From JAYEIA01 sp034659855 (GTDB lineage Bacteria; Bacteroidota; Bacteroidia; Bacteroidales; JAADGE01), in assembly GCA_034659855.1 (NCBI GenBank), contig JAYEIA010000216.1, positions 1 through 7,800 on the forward strand: a DNA stretch of 7,800 bases. The letters are read 5' to 3'. The notes under the pieces are model-generated. The model saw only the letters and a program-made list of their open reading frames with translations. It made no database searches and was not told the origin of the DNA. The number at the start of each line of letters is the position of its first letter. Position 1 is the stretch's first letter. Made by a program: the position numbers and the translations under genes. Shown in pieces: positions 1 to 5,800 of the stretch.

Positions 1-79
1 TTTATAAGTTATTTCACAATTAACTTAACACTCTTATTTTTAGCACTTTAACTTTATAAACTTTCAACTTTATAACTTT
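1..79. repeat. Intergenic AT-rich ACTTT microrepeat downstream of the radical SAM gene
   Basis: The stretch contains no gene. Five copies of ACTTT begin at 45, 51, 60, 67 and 75, spaced 6 to 9 bases apart. Within them the 10-mer AACTTTATAA occurs exactly twice, at 50-59 and 66-75. The array runs directly up to the TAA stop of the minus-strand gene. It has too little sequence complexity to be an operator with any confidence. It looks like the short degenerate intergenic repeats often seen in AT-rich Bacteroidota genomes, which is an inference from general familiarity. No GC-rich hairpin followed by a T-run is present. Confidence 0.45.
5..27. repeat. Short inverted repeat, weak terminator candidate
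   Basis: TAAGTTA at 5-11 and TAACTTA at 21-27 are perfect reverse complements separated by 9 bases. The stem has only one G-C pair. The sequence lies about 50 bases past the stop of the minus-strand operon, where a terminator would be expected. Reading the minus strand, no U-run is visible before the window ends. On the plus strand a T5 run (36-40) follows after a gap. It could be a weak terminator or simply chance in AT-rich DNA. Confidence 0.22.
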
Positions 80-1039
80 TTAAACTGAACTCATATAATA
101 CTTACCTTGAAAAGAATCAGTATCTTTTAAAGCCTTTAATAGCTTGTGCACAAATTCAAAGTTCTTCAGCCCGCCCCAGTTGGGAGCTATCAGCATATCC
201 GGAGGGGATTGGCTCACAAAGCGTTCAATTTTAATTTCGGGGTTTAAGCGATTAATAAATGAAACTAAGAAATTAATGTATTCATCGGCGGTTGAGAACA
301 ATTGAAAATTTTCCGGATGACGGCTGTAATCTTTGGCCATTGGGGTTCGTTTTACAATCTGAAGCTGATGCAATTTAAGCATATCAAACGGTAATTCGGA
401 CAAAATATCCGCCTCTTCCAAAAGTAGTTCTCGAGGCTCTCCCGGCAAACCCATAATTAGATGTACCCCGACATCAAACCCTCTGTTTTTAGACCTATCC
501 AAAGCTTTGACGGACTCCTCGAAACTATGCCCGCGGTTTATTTTTCTAAGGGTATCGTTATGACATGATTCCAAACCGTACTCCAATACAATATAATGGT
601 TCTCAGCCAGTTGTTGTAAATAATCTAACTTTGCTTCGTCAATACAATCCGGTCGGGTCCCAATTACCAGCCCCGTAACTCCCTCAACATTTAAAGCTTC
701 GGAATACAGGCGTTTAAGATGCTCCAAGGGGGCATAGGTGTTTGAAAATGATTGAAAATAAGCCGAATAATTTTGAGATTTATACTTTTTGGCAAAAAAA
801 TCAATGCCTTCGTTCAGCTGTTGCGTAACCGATTTTTTCGAACTGCAATAAAATGGTTTAAAGGTATCATTATCGCAGTATGTGCAGCCACCCGAGGCTA
901 CTGTCCCGTCACGATTCGGACAAGTAAATCCGGCATCAACCGAAATTTTCTGAACCCGTTCCGAAAAGCGTTGCTTGATATATGTCGCATAATCATTAAA
1001 GGGCTTTGAATGCCCCCACGGATAGCTTCTATTGCTCAT
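80..1039 (-). CDS. TIGR01212-family radical SAM protein (YhcC/YtqA-like)
   Basis: This is a complete 319-residue cytoplasmic protein without a signal peptide. The 4Fe-4S cluster cysteines are C40, C52 and C55, in a CPNRDGT...GGCTYC context spaced CX11CX2C, which is characteristic of this Elp3-like radical SAM subgroup. Other family landmarks are GTRPDC at 127-132, EYGLES at 153-158 and HLIMGLPGE at 193-201, followed by the usual C-terminal extension ending near KYYMSSV. The length matches the family. The ATG at 1039 is supported because the conserved YPWG...FNDY segment begins at residue 6. The start overlaps the end of the upstream gene by 11 bases, so translational coupling is likely, and there is no Shine-Dalgarno sequence. 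The reaction is not known with certainty. The Bacillus homologue YtqA has been proposed to act in wobble-uridine tRNA modification (called MnmL), and whether that transfers to this protein is inference. The family call is secure; the substrate is not. Confidence 0.93.
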   Translation of the reverse strand: MSNRSYPWGHSKPFNDYATYIKQRFSERVQKISVDAGFTCPNRDGTVASGGCTYCDNDTFKPFYCSSKKSVTQQLNEGIDFFAKKYKSQNYSAYFQSFSNTYAPLEHLKRLYSEALNVEGVTGLVIGTRPDCIDEAKLDYLQQLAENHYIVLEYGLESCHNDTLRKINRGHSFEESVKALDRSKNRGFDVGVHLIMGLPGEPRELLLEEADILSELPFDMLKLHQLQIVKRTPMAKDYSRHPENFQLFSTADEYINFLVSFINRLNPEIKIERFVSQSPPDMLIAPNWGGLKNFEFVHKLLKALKDTDSFQGKYYMSSV

Positions 1040-2576
1040 TTTTAAATTTCAATTCATGCTCAATAAGTTCTAAGGCCTGGGTGTACTCAATTTTTTTTGC
1101 TAAAATTTTATAATTTTCATCCAAAACAAATAAAACCGGAGAACTGCTTATATTATAATTTTGTCGAAACAAATCAAATGGATTCCATGCATTTGTCCAT
1201 TGGGTCAGATTGTGCTTTTTTACAAATTTAAGCCATTTTTTTTGTTCATCAGAAAATTTTTTCCAATCCGATATGCCCTCATTCGAGTATATCGCAAGGA
1301 CTTCAACTCCTTTCTCCTTTAATTTTTTTTCTAAATATAAATCGTAGAATTTTGGTGTTGCTTTTCGGCAATGACTGCAATCCGGAGTCCAAAACCATAA
1401 AATAGTATATTTACTCTTTGTGGAATACATATTTTCAGAGGCTTTATATTCCGTTATCCATTTCTTAAGTATACCGGCTTTTTTTGGTTCAGCGGTCTCA
1501 GTTGTATCCGTTTTCTCTATGGCCAATCCTCGGTCTTTATAAAAATCGTTTCGTTTTATTGTTTTTTTTATTTCTAAAGTGTCATCAGATAGTTTATTAT
1601 AATTGATATCAAAAGCTTTAGCCCCGATTAAGCATTTTTTTTGTTTTTTGACCTTCTCCTTTAAATCTGAAATAAATTTCGGGCTACTCCACTCTGCTTC
1701 AGGAATATAATATTTTTCAGCGATATGGATATATACATTTTCATCTATCATGCGCTGCGATGAAACATACTTGTTAAACAAGTGAATTAATATATATTTG
1801 AAATGCTCATCGTTATCTCTTGCAGATTCAATAAACTTATCAACTTCCGAAATAATCGAATCAGCATCGGGCACTACCAGTTTATCAAGATAGGTCATTA
1901 ATCGATCTTCATAAATTGGGGTTCTCATTAGGCGATCGTCCCCATAATCAAAATTGTCGAAATAGTGTTTTTTGAAATATTCATATTGCTTTTGCCGGTC
2001 TGTAATTTCAGGCGGAACAGTAACTTGCTTGGTTGCTTTGAGAAAGGTAGTAAAAAATAAACCCTCATTTTCTGAAACGGTTTTATCGTACAACATCTCT
2101 AATTCATTTCTCTTTTTTGCGATTTTTTTATCAAGTTGGGCTTGGTCGCCTTTATTCAAAGTTTTACGTTTTTCGTACATTTCTCTTATTTGAGAACCCA
2201 TGGTATTCATTTTTTTTTGATAAAATGAAAAAAGTATATTCTGCTTATCACCTTTATATATAATATTAGAAAAGTCCGAAGTATCACCGGAAATAGAAAA
2301 GGTTTGATTATCGCCTATTAAGAAATCAAAATACTTTTTATTAGAGAAAAATAAAAAATACATTCCACCGGGAAGTTTGTTTTTTCCGGTTAAAACAGCA
2401 TAGCCTTCCTTATTTGTTACCACAGTATCATCAGGTACCAAAGACGTCGCCCGATGATGTCCTAACATTACGGTGTCGTTCTTTGCATTAAATTTTATTT
2501 TTATTTCATAGCCTTGAGCATAGCTCAGCGTGTATGAAATAAAACTGAATAATATAATTGTGCTTAATTTTCTCAT
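1029..2576 (-). CDS. Secreted TlpA-like thioredoxin-fold protein (DUF4369/DUF5106 type)
   Basis: This is a complete 515-residue protein. Residues 1-20 form a Sec signal peptide with a basic N-terminus, a hydrophobic core and a likely cut after SYA before Q21. There is no lipobox cysteine. Residues about 21-120 match the beta-rich DUF4369-type domain. About 125-165 is Lys/Glu-rich and probably coiled coil. About 170-310 is a helical DUF5106-like region. The thioredoxin domain starts near C315 (CLIGAKAFDI) and holds the active site WTPDCSHC, with C400 and C403, and the cis-proline P480 in SSSPVLFVLD. A charged linker (about 350-370, TDTTETAEPKK) interrupts the first part of the fold, as in relatives. 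Such proteins are periplasmic or membrane-facing thiol-disulfide oxidoreductases in Bacteroidota, mostly uncharacterised. The partner is unknown. It is first in a two-gene operon and its stop lies inside the next gene. The gene contains several A8-A9 runs encoding lysines. Confidence 0.9.
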   Translation of the reverse strand: MRKLSTIILFSFISYTLSYAQGYEIKIKFNAKNDTVMLGHHRATSLVPDDTVVTNKEGYAVLTGKNKLPGGMYFLFFSNKKYFDFLIGDNQTFSISGDTSDFSNIIYKGDKQNILFSFYQKKMNTMGSQIREMYEKRKTLNKGDQAQLDKKIAKKRNELEMLYDKTVSENEGLFFTTFLKATKQVTVPPEITDRQKQYEYFKKHYFDNFDYGDDRLMRTPIYEDRLMTYLDKLVVPDADSIISEVDKFIESARDNDEHFKYILIHLFNKYVSSQRMIDENVYIHIAEKYYIPEAEWSSPKFISDLKEKVKKQKKCLIGAKAFDINYNKLSDDTLEIKKTIKRNDFYKDRGLAIEKTDTTETAEPKKAGILKKWITEYKASENMYSTKSKYTILWFWTPDCSHCRKATPKFYDLYLEKKLKEKGVEVLAIYSNEGISDWKKFSDEQKKWLKFVKKHNLTQWTNAWNPFDLFRQNYNISSSPVLFVLDENYKILAKKIEYTQALELIEHELKFKNEQ

Positions 2577-2612
2577 AATAACAATTTGGTTTTTTTACTT
2601 TTTAAAACGATG

Positions 2613-2641
2613 CAAAATTAAAAATAATATCTAAGATTCAA
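2613..2641 (-). promoter_or_regulatory. Candidate Bacteroidota-type promoter for the thioredoxin/radical SAM operon
   Basis: On the minus strand, TAATTTTG (plus coordinates 2620 down to 2613) fits the Bacteroidota -7 element TAnnTTTG exactly. A TTG at 2641-2639 lies 18 bases upstream, close to the usual -33 spacing. Transcription would start near 2606-2608, giving a leader of about 30 bases before the ATG at 2576. A second, better TTTG at 2649-2646 is 25 bases away, which is too far. In DNA this AT-rich a match of this size can arise by chance, so confidence is moderate. Confidence 0.42.
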
Positions 2642-2795
2642 GAAACAAATGGATTTTTCAAGTTTTACCGAAAAAATCCTCATTCGATTTATGGAATAAA
2701 TACTTTATTTATATCTTTACAGTAAATATTATTTAAGTAGGAACACCTAAATTTTTCCGTATTTTAATATTGTTATATTACTGATAACCGGTTGA

Positions 2796-2835
2796 ATTAT
2801 TGCACCATTATACCATTAAATAATTGTATCATTAC
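2796..2835. repeat. 40-base ATT-phased 8-bp microrepeat upstream of the macroglobulin gene
   Basis: Five consecutive 8-base units share A at position 1 and ATT at positions 4-6: ATTATTGC, ACCATTAT, ACCATTAA, ATAATTGT and ATCATTAC. The two central units differ at only one base. The array ends 14 bases before the ATG at 2850 and would lie in the leader or promoter of that gene. AATTATT (2795-2801) and AATAATT (2819-2825) are also inverted copies around it. Function is unknown; it may be a decayed intergenic repeat. Confidence 0.5.
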
Positions 2836-2849
2836 TTAAATATACCCTT

Positions 2850-5800
2850 ATGCCAAGCAAATTTATAAAATTAACACTGATTATAATTCTGACACTAACT
2901 TTTTCTCCCATGTTACAAGCCCAAAACACATACCGTGAATTATGGAAACAAATCGAAAAAGATGAAGAAAACAGTTTGCCGAAGTCGGCTTATAAAACAG
3001 CCAACAAAATATATTTAAAGGCCTCAACAGAGAATAATTCTCAGCAACTCTTAAAATCATTCATCTATAGAATGAAATTTAAAAACTCTTTTGAAGACTA
3101 TGCGTTTGAATCTCTGCTTGCTGAATTAGATTCAACGGTAAAAACGGCTAAGCAACCCGAAAAATCAGTGATGCACAGTATGCTGGGAGATATGTACCTT
3201 ATGTACTACCGGGCCAACAGGTATAAATTTATGAACAGAACCAATACCGTAAATTTTGATAATGACGATATCAAAACATGGACCTTGGATTATTTGGTTT
3301 CCAAAGTAATAGCAGAATATAATCTCTCATTGGAAAATTCTGTGATTCTTAAAAATACACCGGTAGAAAAAATTGAATTGTTGGTAAAGTCGGACGGCAA
3401 AAGACAGCTCCGCCCCACACTTTACGATTTTTTAGGACATAAAGCACTTTTAGTTTTTGAAAATACAGAGCTTTCGCTCACCAAACCTCAAGATGCATTT
3501 GAAATTGATCAGGATTTCTATTTCAGTTCCGCAGCTCGTTTTATGAAAAACAAATTTGAATCCGAAGATACCCTTTCATTTAAGTATCATTCGGTACAAT
3601 TATATCGTGATTTATTGGAGTTTCGATTACAACAAGCTCAAATTGGTCCCCTTCTTGATTTGGACATTCAACGCTTGAAATATTTTCGGAATCATTCTGT
3701 GCATGCGGAAAAGGATGATCTATATTTCAAAGCACTTTCAAATTTGGAAACAAAATATGCGGATAGCCCGTATATCGGCGATGTAAAATATTCCATAGCC
3801 GCTTATTTTTATAGTCAAGCATTAAAATATAAACCCAATGACAAACTGACCAAACATTTTAAAGGATTCAAACTAAAAGCTCACAAATTGAGCTCGGCAG
3901 TCATCAAAAACTACCCGAAAACTGAGGCCGCTGAAAAAAGCAAAGTACTCATTTCTAATATTGAAAGTCATAATATATCGGTTGCCAATGAAAATGTGGT
4001 CACACCCGAAAAAAAATTCTCGATAAAAATTAGTTGGCAAAATATAAACTCAAGCTTTATCAGAGTGGCCAAAATAAGCCGAAAGGATTATGAAAATATA
4101 AAGAATAATTACTACCACTATGAGTTGCACGATAAGCTGTTTAAAAAATCTGAGACAGTTTATCAATTCTCAAAACAACTGCCCGGCGACAAGGATTTTA
4201 ATCCCCATTCGGCAGAATTAATCATGGAGAAACTTAGTCCCGGTTTATACCTTGTTTTTGCCGCCGACAATGAGAAGTTCTCATACAAAAAGGCTCAAAG
4301 CTCATACTCTGTATTAAGAGTTTCTGACATAAGTTTTGCACGTCAAAAAAATGAAGATAATTCCTACAATATAACTGTTTTTAATCGAACAACCGGAAAG
4401 CCCATGGCCGGAGTAAATTGCAAAATATACAAACGAAGTTGGAACGGTGTTCTCGGCCGGTACACAAAAAAAACGGTTGCAACCAAAACCACCAACAAAA
4501 ACGGGCAGATTATAATGTCCCCAAAGAATGAAAATTATGCCTCATACTTTATAGATTTTACCTATAAAAATGACTTCTTAAGTTCAGATAATTCGTACTA
4601 CATTTATAACTATTCTCCGGATACTAAATTAAGAACTCATGTTAAATTATTCAACGACAGAGCCATATATCGTCCGGGGCAAACGATTCATTTTAAGGGA
4701 GTTGTTCTGGAAACTCAAGGAGAAAAGACGGATATTGTTCCCGGTTTTAAAGACAAGCTTACTTTTTATGACCCCAACAGGCAGGAGGTTTCAAGCCTAA
4801 TGCTGAAATCCAATGCCTTCGGGACCTATTCCGGCAGTTTTGAAATTCCTAAAGGCCTGCGAAACGGAAACTTTAGAATTTCTTCGCCCCACGGCACAAA
4901 ATACATTAAAGTAGAAGAATATAAACGGCCGAAATTTGAAACCGAATTATTACCTTTTTCCGGAAATTATCTGCTCGGAGATAAAGTGAAAATTGAGGGA
5001 AAATCCATAAGCTATTCCGGTGCTCCGCTTAGCAATGCTAAAGTTTCGTGGCATGTTAAGCGAAGTCCTCGCTGGTTGGGTTGGTGGTCGCATTATTTTA
5101 ATAGTCAGAAAGTTGAAATAGCCCACGGAGTAACTGAAACTGACGACAAAGGAATGTATTCCGTCGAATTTAAAGCGGTTCCGGATCGCAGGTTTAAAAA
5201 AAGTCCGTATTTGTCATTCAATTACAGTATAAGCGTTGATGTAACTGATATTAACGGGGAGACACAATCTACATCCGGAAATATAACGGTTGGATATCGG
5301 GCGTTGACCGTAAGTACTGATATAGCTTCCGATATTGATAAACAAGAACTCAATAAAAGTAATAAACTGAAAATAATTACGAATAATCTTAATGGTCAGT
5401 TCATACCGGCCGAGGGGAATATTCAAATATTCAAGCTTAAAACGCCTAAAAATGTATTGAAAAAAAGATATTGGTCTGCCCCCGATAAACATATCTATAC
5501 AAAAAAGGAATGGAGAACTCAACTTCCCGGAAGCCTTTACGGCGAAGAAAATAACAATGAAAACCTTGAGCAAGGGAAAAGGTTTCTTGAACATCATTTT
5601 GACACAAAAAAAGAAACTCAACTGTCATTGGGCAAACTTAAAAATATACCGCAGGGCAAATATGTACTGGTTATAAATTCTAAGGATTCGTACGGCAATG
5701 AAGTTTCCAACCGACAATTCTTTACAGTTTTCGATTCCAAAAAAAATAAGATGCCCTATGCCAAAGGACTATTTTTTAAAGAAATAAATAAATATTGTGA

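Larger units (their letters stand above)
2577..2849. other. Divergent intergenic region
   Basis: This 273-base AT-rich spacer separates the minus-strand operon from the plus-strand macroglobulin gene and must hold both 5' leaders. It contains a fair minus-strand promoter candidate near 2613-2641, an A8 tract just upstream of the minus-strand start (T8 at 2590-2597 on the plus strand), an 8-bp palindrome AACCGGTT at 2786-2793, and an ATT-phased microrepeat at 2796-2835. No open reading frame with coding character and no RNA gene is apparent. For the plus-strand gene I found no match to both promoter elements at acceptable spacing. Confidence 0.7.

Noticed and set aside
752..1009. Plus-strand open frame opposite the radical SAM gene
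   Set aside because: It overlaps the well-supported cluster-binding region of the minus-strand gene and has no family features or start signal.
2712..2719. TATCTTTA as a plus-strand -7 element for the macroglobulin gene
   Set aside because: It misses the final G of TAnnTTTG and has no TTG at about 19-21 bases upstream. TAAATTTT at 2748 and TAATATTG at 2765 fail in the same way.
2738..2749. TAGG-AACA-CCTA hairpin in the divergent leader
   Set aside because: The stem is only 4 bp and does not extend in either direction, so it is expected by chance.
5214..5628. Minus-strand open frames inside the macroglobulin gene
   Set aside because: They lie opposite a continuous, domain-rich coding frame. 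Their translations are Phe/Ile-rich low-quality sequence with no recognisable motif.
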